Below are positions 17,357 through 27,395 of a stretch of 64,000 nt of DNA, one piece after another (the first letter of the stretch is position 1; every line of letters starts with the position of its first letter). A program made the position numbers and the translations under genes. The notes beneath the pieces are model-generated. The model did not search any database. It saw only the letters and a list, made by a program, of their open reading frames with translations, and was not told the origin of the DNA. This stretch comes from JBOFCO01 sp051646105 (GTDB taxonomy: Bacteria > Pseudomonadota > Alphaproteobacteria > Rhodobacterales > Rhodobacteraceae). Location: contig JBOFCO010000229.1 in NCBI GenBank assembly GCA_051646105.1, positions 17,131 through 81,130 of the forward strand, read 5' to 3'.

Positions 17357-17906
17357 TGATGACCTCCACAGTCAGATTTCCGTTGGTATAGACACAGATT
17401 TCGGCGGCAATCGCCATCGCCTTGCGAGCCACTGCTTCGGCATCCAGATCGCTTTCCATCAGCCCGCGCGCGGCTGCCAGCGCAAAGTTTCCGCCCGACC
17501 CGATGGCCGCCACGTCATGTTCCGGCTCCAGCACATCGCCCGCGCCGGTCAGCACGAACATGTCACGCCCGTCGGTGACGATCAGCATGGCCTCAAGATT
17601 GCGCAAGTACTTGTCCATCCGCCAGTCCTTTGCCAGTTCGACACAGGCACGGGCCAATTGTCCCGGTGCGCCTTCCAGCTTTTTCTCCAGCCGCTCCAGA
17701 AGGGTGAAGGCATCGGCTGTCGATCCGGCAAAGCCGGCCACCACGTCCTTGCCGCCCGGTGACAGGCGGCGCACCTTGCGTGCCGTGCCCTTGATGACTG
17801 TCTGGCCAAGCGAAACCTGCCCGTCACCCGCCACCACGACCTTGCCACCACGCCGCACCCCGATGATCGTGGTGCCGTGCCAGCCGGGAAACCTGTCTTC
17901 CGCCAT
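17349..17906 (-). CDS. hslV: ATP-dependent protease peptidase subunit HslV
   Basis: Protein of 185 residues. The start at 17906 gives [19 protein letters not shown]; cutting before Thr12 exposes the N-terminal nucleophile of the TTIIGVRR mature end. [20 protein letters not shown] and [16 protein letters not shown] are family blocks. A much longer frame upstream (to 18377) is not part of the protein. HslV forms the dodecameric proteolytic core capped by HslU. First gene of the hslV - membrane protein - hslU unit. Confidence 0.97.
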   Translation of the reverse strand: MAEDRFPGWHGTTIIGVRRGGKVVVAGDGQVSLGQTVIKGTARKVRRLSPGGKDVVAGFAGSTADAFTLLERLEKKLEGAPGQLARACVELAKDWRMDKYLRNLEAMLIVTDGRDMFVLTGAGDVLEPEHDVAAIGSGGNFALAAARGLMESDLDAEAVARKAMAIAAEICVYTNGNLTVEVING

Positions 17907-17998
17907 GCGCTGTCTCCGTCTTTGGCGACAGATATGGCGGCGTCGGCCCTGGGGCGCAAGGCATTGAAGCGACGGCTTCGGCCCGATAGCCTGCCGCA

Positions 17999-18904
17999 AT
18001 GGCGGAACGACTGATCCTGTATCTTGATCGCGGCACGCTGGAAAGGTTCCAGACTGGCCAGCACAATTTCCTTCGCAGGCTGTCCGATGCCGTGACCACG
18101 CAGGGCTGGCGTGTGACCGCGCGCGAAAGCACCGCAGAAGAACGTGCCAAAGCACCGACGCGGGATGGTTATGCGCTGTATCACATGGAGCAGCCGACAC
18201 ATGCCCGCGCGCTGACTTGCCGCCGCAGCTATATTGGGGCGTTCTGGCACATCGAAAAGACCGCCGAACGCTGGAACTGGCCGGTGGTAAAGGCGGAATT
18301 TCCCGCAGGTGACGTGCGGCGCGATCTGGCCGACCCGTTCCTTGCGCGACTGGCAAGGGAGGCGTTTCCTGGCCCAACAGACGCTGTTTCGGACGGATCG
18401 ATCTTCGTGCCGCTGCAAGGCCGCCTTCTGGACCACCGCAGCTTTCAGTCTACCAGCCCGCTTGCGATGCTGGAAACCCTGCTGGAACGAACCAAGGCGC
18501 CGATCTGCGCCACTCTGCATCCGCAAGAAAGCTATTCTGAAACAGAGATGAATGCGCTGCAGACTTTGACGGGCCGAAATCACCGGCTGACGGTGCGGAC
18601 CGGCGGCTCGATCGATCTTTTGCACCGCTGTGCGCTGGTTGCCACCCAGAACAGCAGCCTTGCGTTTCAGGGCTACCTGCTGCGCAAACCGGCGCTGTTG
18701 TTCGCCGGGATAGATTTCCATCACATCGCGGCATCGGTAGATCGGGACGGGACAGATGCAGCCTTTGCCGCGCTGTGCGACCCGCCCCCCGATTTCGCCG
18801 GCTACATACACTGGTTCCTGCAAGAACAGGCGATCAACGCAGGGCGACCGGATTGTGAGATGCGGATACTTGCCACCTTGCGCGGACATGACTGGCCGAT
18901 ATGA
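17999..18904 (+). CDS. Conserved hypothetical protein, resembles capsule-synthesis glycosyltransferases
   Basis: Protein of 301 residues, no signal peptide or membrane span. The C-terminal third has [20 protein letters not shown] followed by [10 protein letters not shown], reminiscent of the nucleotide-sugar-binding half of KpsS/KpsC-type enzymes, in which an allowed-target asparagine/serine pair is followed by a gene-family-typical KP turn. The resemblance is weak and the function is uncertain. Divergent from hslV; ends in a terminator shared with trxA. Confidence 0.75.
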   Translation: MAERLILYLDRGTLERFQTGQHNFLRRLSDAVTTQGWRVTARESTAEERAKAPTRDGYALYHMEQPTHARALTCRRSYIGAFWHIEKTAERWNWPVVKAEFPAGDVRRDLADPFLARLAREAFPGPTDAVSDGSIFVPLQGRLLDHRSFQSTSPLAMLETLLERTKAPICATLHPQESYSETEMNALQTLTGRNHRLTVRTGGSIDLLHRCALVATQNSSLAFQGYLLRKPALLFAGIDFHHIAASVDRDGTDAAFAALCDPPPDFAGYIHWFLQEQAINAGRPDCEMRILATLRGHDWPI

Positions 18905-18928
18905 AAAGGCACCCCGAAGGGTGCCCTT
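18905..18928 (-). terminator. Bidirectional-looking terminator after trxA
   Basis: Stem GGCACCC / GGGTGCC (18908-18914 with 18919-18925) and loop CGAA. Read on the minus strand it ends in TTTT, the classic form for trxA. On the plus strand the stem is followed by CTT only, so the effect on the converging gene is weaker. Confidence 0.8.
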
Positions 18929-18949
18929 CCGAAAGCAATGTGATCGGGA

Positions 18950-19270
18950 TCAGACTGCGCCCGCGATCCAGCTTTGCAGCGCGGCTTTCGGTGCGGCACC
19001 AACTTTGTTGGAAACCACCTGACCATCTTTGAACATGAACAGCGCAGGGATGCCGCGCACGCCAAGCTGGGCGGGCAGGCTGGGGTTTTCGTCGACGTTG
19101 ACCTTCACGATCTTGACCTTGCCCGCATATTCTTCGGACAGCTCCTCCAGCGCCGGGCCGATCTGGCGGCACGGGCCGCACCATTCGGCCCAGAAATCGA
19201 CGACGACGGGAATCGGCGACTGGCGCACTTCGGCGTCAAAGGTGGCATCGGTGACGGCTTGCGTGGCCAT
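18950..19270 (-). CDS. trxA: Thioredoxin
   Basis: Protein of 106 residues with the active site WCGPC at 30-34, cis-proline loop GIPALFMF and the usual ending helix. General cytoplasmic disulfide reductant. Preceded by an AGGAG-type site and followed by a strong terminator; it lies downstream of addB-addA on the same strand, a common order in this family. Confidence 0.97.
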   Translation of the reverse strand: MATQAVTDATFDAEVRQSPIPVVVDFWAEWCGPCRQIGPALEELSEEYAGKVKIVKVNVDENPSLPAQLGVRGIPALFMFKDGQVVSNKVGAAPKAALQSWIAGAV

Positions 19271-19306
19271 GGTCGTTCTCCTGATGGCTCTGGTCGGGAA
19301 TGGAAC

Positions 19307-22300
19307 CTAGGGATCGGTGCCGGGAACGTCAAGGTTTGGTAGCGCTGCCGCCGCAGCCTTCACGATATCGGGATCAAGCGGCATCAGCACCGGCCCGCGC
19401 GTCCACAAGATCGCGGTCGCGATCCGGCGCCCCGGATAGATCTGCGTCAGGGCAGCGGCATAGGCACCCATCTGGGCCAGAATGCCTTGCGGCACCTGCG
19501 AAGGCGAAGCAGGAACGATACGGTTCGACTTGAAGTCGACGGCCATCACCCGATCCCCGGAAAGGATCAGCCGGTCAATTGTGCCGTGCAAGCGTCGGCC
19601 ATCCGGCAGCGGCACAGAAAACGGCACCTCGGCCAGCGTATCGGGGCCGAACAGAGCGGTAAGCTCGGGGGCGTCCAATACGGCCCGCGCCTCGGCCAGC
19701 AGGGACGCGATGCGGGATTCAACAGGGCGACCGGCCAGCAGGCTGCCCGCGAAACGGGGCCAATCCTTGCGGGGGACATGCGGCAGGTATTCCAGCAGCG
19801 CGTGCAGGGCGGTGCCATGATCGCGGACCGTTGCAGTATCCTCTGGCCGATCAGTGTCGGTGACAGCTTCCCCGACCAGGAACTTTGCGCCCGGCATGGT
19901 AGATGCCGCGACGGCAGCTGGCGGCCGGGCGCGGGGCGGCGGTGGCCGCAGCGCCCAGTCGGGGATATCATCCACAGGTGCAGGTTGCGATACACTGGCT
20001 GTAGCCGTCTGCGGCCAATTGCCTTCTGCCAGCCGAAGACCCGGCCCGGTTGGAAAATCGGCAAAAGGCACCGCCTGTGCCCTGGTCATGCCCGATGCGA
20101 CAAGGTCGTGCCAGCTTGCCCCTTCGCCGGGTTTTCCGGTGTCTCCCGCCCCCGCCACGATCAGCCAGCTTTCCGCCCGGGTCATCGCCACATACAGCAG
20201 GCGCTTGTTTTCCTCCTCCTGCCGTTCGGCCCGCCGGGCGCGGGCGGCGCGCAACATATCGGGGCTTTGATCGGCCCTTGGCGGCCAGAAGACATGGTCG
20301 CCGTCGGGCACAAGATCGTCGCGGTCCTGCAGAATTCGTTTCGCGCAATCCGGCAGGATCACCACCGGAGCCTCCAGCCCCTTGGCACCGTGCACCGTCA
20401 TCACCCGGATTGCACCGCCCCCGGAATCGAGCCTGCGCTTCACCTCGACATCATCCGCGTCGAGCCAGGACAGAAAGGCGGTAAGGCTGGGCACACCCAT
20501 CCGCTCTTGCGTCAGTGCCTGCGCAAGCAGGGCATCGATGCCGTCTTCAGCCTCTGCTCCCAGGCGGGCCAGAATCCTGCGGCGGCCATCGTGGTGTATC
20601 AGCACATGTTCGATCAGGTCATAGGGCCGCAGATATTCCGACCGGTCGCGAAGATCGGACAGGAACGCAACGGTTTCCTTGTGCTCTGCCGCTGCGTCAG
20701 AAAGCGCCCGCCACAGGTATGCCCGGCCTCGGGGCTGGGCCAGCCGGTAAAGCCTGTCCTCGCTCCACCCGCACAGGGGGGATCGCAGCACGGTCGCCAG
20801 CGAAAGATCGTCCTCGGGCGTGGCCAGAAAAGACAGCAGCGCTGCCAGATCGCGCACGGCCAGCTCCGCGCCCAGCTTCAGCCGGTCTGCCCCGGCGACG
20901 GGAAGGCCGGTCTGCTTGCAGGCCCGGATGATTTCGGCAAACAGGGTGGATCGCCGCTGTACCAGGATCAGCACATCGCCCGCCGTCATCGGACGTGCAG
21001 GTTTGTTGCCGCGCGCCGGCAGCAGGGTCGGGCCTTCCGGATCGGTTTTCTGCTTTATCCACTCCGCGATCCTGTCGGCAAGCTGCACCGCCGGATGATC
21101 GTCGGCCACATGATCGACCGGCATGAACCATTCCGGCGCTTCGACCTTTTGCGCGGGCGGAATGGCGGGCCACAGGTCGACCATTCCCGGTGCCTGCGGA
21201 TGAAAGGCGATATGGCGGACACCGCCGCCAAGGCTGGCTGACAGTTGGGGCGGGAAAGTTTCATCGACCACTCGCAGCACCGCATCGGCAGAGCGAAAGG
21301 AATGTTCCAGGACAAGCGGGTTAAGCCCGGTGCCGATATGCGCCAGACGTTCGGAAAAACGTGTCTGCATCGCATCGAATGCGCGCAGATCAGCCCCCTG
21401 AAAGGAATAGATCGACTGCTTCTTGTCACCCACGACAAAGATGGTGCGGGTCACTCCGTCGCGTGCCCCTTCGCCCGCGCCGAATTCCTGTGTCAGGCTT
21501 TCGATCACCCGCCACTGTTCGGGGCCGGTATCCTGCGCCTCGTCCACCAGAATATGATCGATGCCGCCATCCAGCCGGAACAGCACCCATTGTGCCATGT
21601 CGCGCCGGGTCAGCAGATCGCGTGTCTTCAGGATCAGGTCATCAAAATCCAGCCAGCCACGTGCTTCCTTCCTTTGGGCGTAGTGGCGCAGGAACCAGCG
21701 GGCAAAGGCATGCAGCACGGCGGTCCTGTTGGCGGCCAGCAGCGCATGATGCCTTGGGCGCGCAGCTTCGACCCGCAGCATCAGATCGTTCAGCGGATCG
21801 AGAAGCGGACCAAGTGCTTCGCGCGTGGCCTTTGTGGGCAGATCGCCGATCTTTGCCCCGAAGGGCGTTTTGGCGGTCTTCCCGTACAAAAGGGCATCTT
21901 CCAGAACCTCCAGCGCGGCCAATCCCGGACGCGCTATCTCCAGCACGGAGAGGCTGTTGAACAAACTGACATCCTTGGCTGACCCTGCCGAGATCACGGG
22001 CAAAATCTGTGCAAACAGCGCCGCCTCGCCGCCCGTAAAAACCTCTGCCAGAAGCGCGTTTTCATCGAAACCCGCAGGCAGGCCGAACTGGGCCAGCGCC
22101 CCGTCGCGGTCAAGCGGTGCAGCAAAGCCCGACCGATGCCGGGCCATCTGTTCCAGCAGTTTGTCCAGATCCTCACCGGTGTAATGGGCGGCCAGACCCT
22201 GCAGCAGCGATGCCTCCGGCCCTATCGCCATTTCCTCGACGATCGTGTCGCGCAGCAGCTTTCCCGCACGCTCGTCCATTTCGGTGAACTGCGGGCTTAC

Positions 22301-22732
22301 GCCGGCCTCCAGCGGAAAGCGGCGCAACAGACCCGCGCAAAAGGAATGGATCGTCTGGATCTTCAGCCCGCCCGGCGTTTCGATGGCGCGGGCAAACAGG
22401 CGGCGGGCGCGGGCCAGCCGGTCGGCGCGACCCATATCCGCCTTGCCGATGCCCAGCGCCGAAAGTTCCTGTTCCAATGCTGCCTCATCCAGCATGGCCC
22501 ATTTGCCAAGCCGCTGGAAAAGGCGATTCTGCATTTCTGAAGCGGCGGCCTTGGTATAGGTCAGACAAAGGATGTTCAGCGGATCGGTGCCGTCCATCAG
22601 CAGCCGTGCCACCCTGTCGATCAGCACACGGGTCTTGCCAGAACCCGCGTTGGCCGACAGCCAGACCGAGGCCGAAGGATCGGCCGCCTCTACCTGACGC
22701 AGGGTTGCAAGATCGGGGGGCGGGACGATCAT
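19307..22732 (-). CDS. addA: Double-strand break repair helicase-nuclease AddA
   Basis: Protein of 1141 residues. UvrD-type helicase with Walker A ANAGSGKT (27-34), the Walker B-like DHILVDEAQDTGPEQW, GDKKQSIYSFQGADLRAFD, and a C-terminal PD-(D/E)XK nuclease with VMAVDFKSNRI. Together with AddB it processes broken DNA ends for RecA loading. ATG at 22732 overlaps the addB stop by 4 bases (ATGA), so it was preferred to the upstream ATG at 22771. Confidence 0.96.
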   Translation of the reverse strand: MIVPPPDLATLRQVEAADPSASVWLSANAGSGKTRVLIDRVARLLMDGTDPLNILCLTYTKAAASEMQNRLFQRLGKWAMLDEAALEQELSALGIGKADMGRADRLARARRLFARAIETPGGLKIQTIHSFCAGLLRRFPLEAGVSPQFTEMDERAGKLLRDTIVEEMAIGPEASLLQGLAAHYTGEDLDKLLEQMARHRSGFAAPLDRDGALAQFGLPAGFDENALLAEVFTGGEAALFAQILPVISAGSAKDVSLFNSLSVLEIARPGLAALEVLEDALLYGKTAKTPFGAKIGDLPTKATREALGPLLDPLNDLMLRVEAARPRHHALLAANRTAVLHAFARWFLRHYAQRKEARGWLDFDDLILKTRDLLTRRDMAQWVLFRLDGGIDHILVDEAQDTGPEQWRVIESLTQEFGAGEGARDGVTRTIFVVGDKKQSIYSFQGADLRAFDAMQTRFSERLAHIGTGLNPLVLEHSFRSADAVLRVVDETFPPQLSASLGGGVRHIAFHPQAPGMVDLWPAIPPAQKVEAPEWFMPVDHVADDHPAVQLADRIAEWIKQKTDPEGPTLLPARGNKPARPMTAGDVLILVQRRSTLFAEIIRACKQTGLPVAGADRLKLGAELAVRDLAALLSFLATPEDDLSLATVLRSPLCGWSEDRLYRLAQPRGRAYLWRALSDAAAEHKETVAFLSDLRDRSEYLRPYDLIEHVLIHHDGRRRILARLGAEAEDGIDALLAQALTQERMGVPSLTAFLSWLDADDVEVKRRLDSGGGAIRVMTVHGAKGLEAPVVILPDCAKRILQDRDDLVPDGDHVFWPPRADQSPDMLRAARARRAERQEEENKRLLYVAMTRAESWLIVAGAGDTGKPGEGASWHDLVASGMTRAQAVPFADFPTGPGLRLAEGNWPQTATASVSQPAPVDDIPDWALRPPPPRARPPAAVAASTMPGAKFLVGEAVTDTDRPEDTATVRDHGTALHALLEYLPHVPRKDWPRFAGSLLAGRPVESRIASLLAEARAVLDAPELTALFGPDTLAEVPFSVPLPDGRRLHGTIDRLILSGDRVMAVDFKSNRIVPASPSQVPQGILAQMGAYAAALTQIYPGRRIATAILWTRGPVLMPLDPDIVKAAAAALPNLDVPGTDP

Positions 22733-25692
22733 CCGACATCCTCCGGCTCGGGGTCGTCCGACATTGTCCATTCCCCGAAACGCGCCAGATGGTCATAGTC
22801 GCCTTCCTGGGTTTCCACGAACACCGCCCGCCGCGACGGATAGCCCCGCGAACGGTCGTCATAGGATGCGATCAGACGGCCAAGCTGTTCCCAGACCTGC
22901 GCCAGCTCATCCGCGTCCAGGATCAGGGTCTTTTCCTTTGGATCGTTGCCCATGCCGATATAGGTGGCGCCCGCGACACGGCGTGGGCCAAGACCGGAAA
23001 AGCCGCCACGTACGGCCATGGCGGCCTCCAGCGGCAACTGCTTGTCAAACACCTTGCGCTGATCATCGCTCGGGATGGTGCCCGTCTTGTAGTCATAGAT
23101 ATGCAGGCTGCCGTCATCCAGCAGGTCGATACGGTCAGGACGGGCGGTCAGGGTGAAATCGCGATCCTGCAAAGTGGCGCGGCCGCCGCCTTCCACCACA
23201 GCGGGGCGACCGCGATCCGCGCGACCAGCCTCTCGTGTCAGAAACCAGTCGGTGATCCGCTGCATCCGCGCGCGCCACAGGACACGGGTGGCTGCAAAGG
23301 CAATCTCCGATTCCAGAACCGTATCGACCGTCGCCATGAATTCGGCAGGGGTGCCATCCCCTGCGGGATGGGCGGCAAGGTATTCTTCCAGAATGCGGTG
23401 GAGAGTGGTGCCCCGCAGCCGTGCATCGGGTTCCGGATGCAGCGGAGCAAGCGGCTTCAGACCCAGAATATGCCGGGCATAGACAGAATAGGGATCCCGG
23501 ATCAGGTCGCGGATGCGCGTCACCGAAAGCTCTCTGGGTCGCGCATCGACCGGCGGCCGGGGTGCGGGACGGCGGGCCGGGGCTATGGGCGTTGTCGGTT
23601 GGTCAAGCTGGCCTGCCAAGGTTACCAGCGCTGCCCCGCGCTCGTGCATTTCCGCAAGGGCCTGTTTGCCGCCGGGCAGACCCTCCATCAGGTTGGTCAG
23701 CCGGTTCAGCCAGCGGGACGCGACGGTTTCAGCCTCGTCATCGCGACGCGCGCGCGACAGGATCACCTTGGGTGCCAACATCGCCTGCTGGAAATCATGG
23801 GCTGACAGACCCACCTGACGATCCGGCAGCAGCAGCCCGGCCTGTGCCCTTAGCCTGCGGTTCAGCCACGGGTCGGGCGGGGGCATCTTTGGCCAGACAC
23901 CTTCATTCAGCCCGCCAAGGATCAGCAGATCGGCGCCCATCGCGCGGGCCTCGAGCGTGCCCCAGATTGTCAGGCCGGGATAACCGACAGGGGCTTCGCG
24001 CACTTCGCCCCGTTCCAGAACGGAATCCAGTAGATCGGCAAAGTCCTGCGCCGAGATATGGCCGCCGTGGGGGGCTTCGGTCCGCAGATCGGACATGGAA
24101 CTTGCCGCCACGACACCCGCCGGTTTCAGCCACAGCTCGCCGCTGCCAGTGGCATCCGGTCCGGCAGCGATGCGGTCGGCCAGTGCAAGATGGGCCTGCA
24201 CCCGGTCGACAAGCGGCAAGGCACCTTGTCCCGGCTGTGCGGCCACAAGGATACCCGCAACCCAGTCGGACCACTCCTTTCGCCCCTCGCGTTGGCCGCG
24301 TTGGGTGTCATCCGCTGCCCAGTCTGCCAGCGTCGCCTGATCGGGGTAGACGCGGCCCTTGCGCCGCAACCACAGGTCCAGTTCCTGCGTCATCAGCTTG
24401 TGCGGGCCGCGAAGCCCGGCCGTCGATGCGCAAAGCGGGTGTTTCAACAGCGCGAGCAATTCCTCTGCGCCGGGCGGCCGCAGGAACAGTGCCGCCACCT
24501 GCCGCAGAAACCGGCCCGGTGCGGAATGATGCAACGGCGCCCCGGCGCTGTCGTCGATCAGGATATTCCAGCGCGTCAGCGCCGCCGTCACCTGCCGGGT
24601 CAGCCCGCGATCGGGGGAAACCAGCGCCGCGCTGATACCATTTTCAGCCGCCTGTCGCAGCGCCAGCGCAATCGCCGCTGCCTCGGCGCGGGGCGTCGGG
24701 GCTTCGATCAACGACAGCCCTTTGGTCATCGCGGCAAGATCGCCAAGCTCGGGCCCCTCGGCCAGCCACTGGTCGGTGACAGGCGCGGGTCTGAGCGCCA
24801 GAGAGATCAGTCTTTCGCGAGCCGCATCAGGGGATTTTCGTTCCGTCCATGGCGCGATGGCCTGCATCGGAAGATCGAGATCATGGGCCAGTTTCCGGAA
24901 ACGGAACTGGGGATGATCCTCGCCCGCAAGGGCATCGTCAAGCGCCCGCCACGCTTCATCGGGCATGGTGAAATCGAAACCGGGCAGGACCACCGCGCCC
25001 TGCGGCAACCGCGCCACCGCCTGCATGAACAGCGCCGTCGTCCCGCGCGATCCGGTAGACCCGGCAATCAACACCGGATGCGACGGCGGGGCGTCGCGCC
25101 AGCGTTCGGCAAGCGCCAGAACGGCGGCCCGGCGCACACCTTCGGCATCGGGTGCCTTGTCCGGGTCGCCGCCAAGATAGGTCGAAACAATCCGGATGAA
25201 GGCCAGCGCCCGTTCCCAGTGCGCCGAATGTTGTGACAGGTCCAGCTGCTCCAGCGCCTCGGCTGTCACCCCTTCGCCCTGCATTTCCTCCAGAAGCGTT
25301 GCTAGGCTGTCGGAAAGATCAAACAGCGCCGCACGGGGTGCAAGATCCGCATTGCTGTCAAGCAGGCGCGCAACAAGGGTCGAAAGCTCCAGCCTGCGGC
25401 GAAGCCCGGAAACCGGCATGGGCAAACCGGCAAGCGCGGCCTCTGGTAAAAGCTCGGTGACAAGACGCAGACGCGGCAGAAAGCTTGCACCACCGGTGTC
25501 GAACTGCTGCTCTATCCGTCGCCGCATTCTGGACGAGTTGACAAAGATTTCGACCCTGCACATGGCTTCGGGCGGGGCATCGCGCAGTCTTTGCCGCAAA
25601 CCCGCGACCAGCTCGGCGGGGAAATCCACGCCCGGCGGCAAGGCGAAAAGCCGGGGGTGGTCGGATGGGCGGAAAAACGGGGCGTCAGCCAT
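22729..25692 (-). CDS. addB: Double-strand break repair protein AddB
   Basis: Protein of 987 residues, the alphaproteobacterial AddB type. The N-terminal half is a degenerate helicase fold with no GxGKT loop that I can see. The C-terminal half carries a RecB-like nuclease with LHIYDYKTGTIPS as the catalytic block. Partner of AddA, encoded first and coupled to it. Its start overlaps the end of the nucleotidyltransferase gene upstream by 8 bases. Confidence 0.94.
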   Translation of the reverse strand: MADAPFFRPSDHPRLFALPPGVDFPAELVAGLRQRLRDAPPEAMCRVEIFVNSSRMRRRIEQQFDTGGASFLPRLRLVTELLPEAALAGLPMPVSGLRRRLELSTLVARLLDSNADLAPRAALFDLSDSLATLLEEMQGEGVTAEALEQLDLSQHSAHWERALAFIRIVSTYLGGDPDKAPDAEGVRRAAVLALAERWRDAPPSHPVLIAGSTGSRGTTALFMQAVARLPQGAVVLPGFDFTMPDEAWRALDDALAGEDHPQFRFRKLAHDLDLPMQAIAPWTERKSPDAARERLISLALRPAPVTDQWLAEGPELGDLAAMTKGLSLIEAPTPRAEAAAIALALRQAAENGISAALVSPDRGLTRQVTAALTRWNILIDDSAGAPLHHSAPGRFLRQVAALFLRPPGAEELLALLKHPLCASTAGLRGPHKLMTQELDLWLRRKGRVYPDQATLADWAADDTQRGQREGRKEWSDWVAGILVAAQPGQGALPLVDRVQAHLALADRIAAGPDATGSGELWLKPAGVVAASSMSDLRTEAPHGGHISAQDFADLLDSVLERGEVREAPVGYPGLTIWGTLEARAMGADLLILGGLNEGVWPKMPPPDPWLNRRLRAQAGLLLPDRQVGLSAHDFQQAMLAPKVILSRARRDDEAETVASRWLNRLTNLMEGLPGGKQALAEMHERGAALVTLAGQLDQPTTPIAPARRPAPRPPVDARPRELSVTRIRDLIRDPYSVYARHILGLKPLAPLHPEPDARLRGTTLHRILEEYLAAHPAGDGTPAEFMATVDTVLESEIAFAATRVLWRARMQRITDWFLTREAGRADRGRPAVVEGGGRATLQDRDFTLTARPDRIDLLDDGSLHIYDYKTGTIPSDDQRKVFDKQLPLEAAMAVRGGFSGLGPRRVAGATYIGMGNDPKEKTLILDADELAQVWEQLGRLIASYDDRSRGYPSRRAVFVETQEGDYDHLARFGEWTMSDDPEPEDVG

Positions 25693-26380
25693 GCTGCCCT
25701 CGCAACATTGCTTCGGCGATGGCTATCCCCTCGGGTCGGCCCACATCGCACCAGGCCCCTGTGTGCAGGACGCCATAGGCGCGGCCGCCATCGATCATCC
25801 CGGTCCAGACAGGATGCACCGGGAACGCCGTTTCGGGCCGCGCGGCCACCGCCGCCGTCTTGATGATCTGCGCCCCGGAATAGATCGCCCCCGGCCCCCA
25901 GCCGATACGCCCGTAGGTGTCCAACACGAAGTCACCCCCACCCGTATGGCCCAGCGCGGTTTCGCGCGGCACCAGCAGCAGCAGTGCATCCATCCGTGAG
26001 GGATCCCACGCCGCGCGCAAGGTCTCCAGCGGGTTCGGCCCGGTCCAGACCGCGTCGCTGTTCAGGGTAAAGGCCGGCCCTGTGCCCAGCAGCGGCAGGG
26101 CCTGTTTCAAGCCGCCGCCCGTTTCAAGGATGTCGGGCTGTTCTTCGGAAAACAACACATCGCGTCCGGAAAGATGCTGCCGGATCATATCGCCGCGATA
26201 GTGCAGGTTAATGACCGTGCGGCTGATCCCTGCATCCGAGACGAGCTGCAGCGCATGGTCGATCAGCGCACGACCCGCAACTTGTATGAGCGGTTTTGGC
26301 CTGTCTGTCGTCAGATCGCCCATGCGGGTTCCAAAACCGGCGGCATATAGCAGAAGCGTGTCGGGATGCCCTGTGGCCAT
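25685..26380 (-). CDS. murU: Nucleotidyltransferase, MurU-like (N-acetylmuramate-1-phosphate uridylyltransferase)
   Basis: Protein of 231 residues with the sugar-nucleotidyltransferase signature LLLYAAGFGTRMGDLT followed by RPKPLIQVAGRALIDHAL, ETGGGLKQALP and the metal-binding LNSDAVW. Directly downstream of an AmgK-like kinase; this pair makes UDP-MurNAc in the peptidoglycan recycling route that bypasses de novo synthesis and gives fosfomycin tolerance in other bacteria. The assignment rests on that pairing. Alternative: a related hexose-1-phosphate nucleotidyltransferase. Confidence 0.82.
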   Translation of the reverse strand: MATGHPDTLLLYAAGFGTRMGDLTTDRPKPLIQVAGRALIDHALQLVSDAGISRTVINLHYRGDMIRQHLSGRDVLFSEEQPDILETGGGLKQALPLLGTGPAFTLNSDAVWTGPNPLETLRAAWDPSRMDALLLLVPRETALGHTGGGDFVLDTYGRIGWGPGAIYSGAQIIKTAAVAARPETAFPVHPVWTGMIDGGRAYGVLHTGAWCDVGRPEGIAIAEAMLRGQHG

Positions 26381-26381
26381 G

Positions 26382-27395
26382 TCAGCGCCCGCCCCCGGCC
26401 CGTGCCGCCAGCCGCGCTATCCCGGCGGCGGTAGGTTCCGGAAGTGCCGCCCGCACCAGCGCGGCAAGCCGGGACATACCGGGCTGTTGCAGGCTGCGGG
26501 ACAGATATCCCCAGGTTCGGGGCATGTGCCTGATATATTGTGGCTTCCCGGCAAGTGCGAGCCGCGCGAAAACGCCAAGGATCCGCAGATGGCGCTGGGC
26601 GGAAATCACCGCGCACTGCCGCAGGAATCCCGACATTTCCATCCCGTTTGTATCGACATAGCGGCGGATCGTGGCATCGCGGGTGGCAGACGGAACATCG
26701 CGCCGGGCGTCTTCGACCAGCGAGATCAGGTCATAGCTGCGGGGGCCTGTTTGCGCATCCTGAAAGTCCAGCAAACCGACGCGCGCCACACCCTTGCGCT
26801 GCGAAAGCCACAGCAGGTTTTCGGCATGATAGTCGCGCAGGATCATCACCGGAGGATCATCGGTACAGGCGGCCCAGAGCGCACCCATTTCTGCCCGGAA
26901 ATCGGTGGCATCGGGCGGTGCCGCATCGGTGAGCGCAGGGGCGTAGCAGTCAAAGGCCAGCGCCGCGAACCCCCCCATGTCTGCCGCGCCGTAATCCGGT
27001 ATTCCGGCCAGTGGCGGGGCAGAATGCAGGGTCGTCAACACATCTGCCGCGGATTCGTACAACAGGGTCTGTTGTTCAGGAAATCGGTCGGACATTTCCG
27101 AAAACAGCATGTCGCCAAGATCTTCCAGCAGAAGAAAACCCTGCGCCGCATCCTGCGAAAGAATCCCAGGCGGCGACAGGCCCAGCGCGGCCAGATGCGC
27201 GGCAACGCGCAGGAATGGTATGACATCGCCCGCAGTTTCCGGCGGGGCATCCATCAACACGGCGCTTGCGCCGGACGGCGACACAACACGCAGATAGCGC
27301 CGGTTCGACGCATCGCCCGCAAGAGGCAGGCATCGGGCATCGGCCCATCCCGCCCCTTGAAGGAAGGCGGCCATCCTCTTCTGACGGTCAGACAT
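26382..27395 (-). CDS. amgK: Aminoglycoside phosphotransferase-family kinase, AmgK-like
   Basis: Protein of 337 residues. APH fold with LAGDASNRRYLRV at the N terminus, the catalytic loop MILRDYHAENLLWL (HxxN) and the metal-binding LLDFQDAQTGPRSYDL. AmgK phosphorylates the anomeric position of MurNAc/GlcNAc from recycled wall. The start at 27395 overlaps tsaE by 8 bases; an in-frame upstream start at 27413 is possible. One base separates it from murU, so the two are surely co-expressed. Confidence 0.85.
   Translation of the reverse strand: MSDRQKRMAAFLQGAGWADARCLPLAGDASNRRYLRVVSPSGASAVLMDAPPETAGDVIPFLRVAAHLAALGLSPPGILSQDAAQGFLLLEDLGDMLFSEMSDRFPEQQTLLYESAADVLTTLHSAPPLAGIPDYGAADMGGFAALAFDCYAPALTDAAPPDATDFRAEMGALWAACTDDPPVMILRDYHAENLLWLSQRKGVARVGLLDFQDAQTGPRSYDLISLVEDARRDVPSATRDATIRRYVDTNGMEMSGFLRQCAVISAQRHLRILGVFARLALAGKPQYIRHMPRTWGYLSRSLQQPGMSRLAALVRAALPEPTAAGIARLAARAGGGR

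Noticed and set aside
17582..18889. 435-codon open frame on the minus strand
   Set aside because: It is a shadow of hslV in another frame plus the antisense of the gene at 17999-18904.
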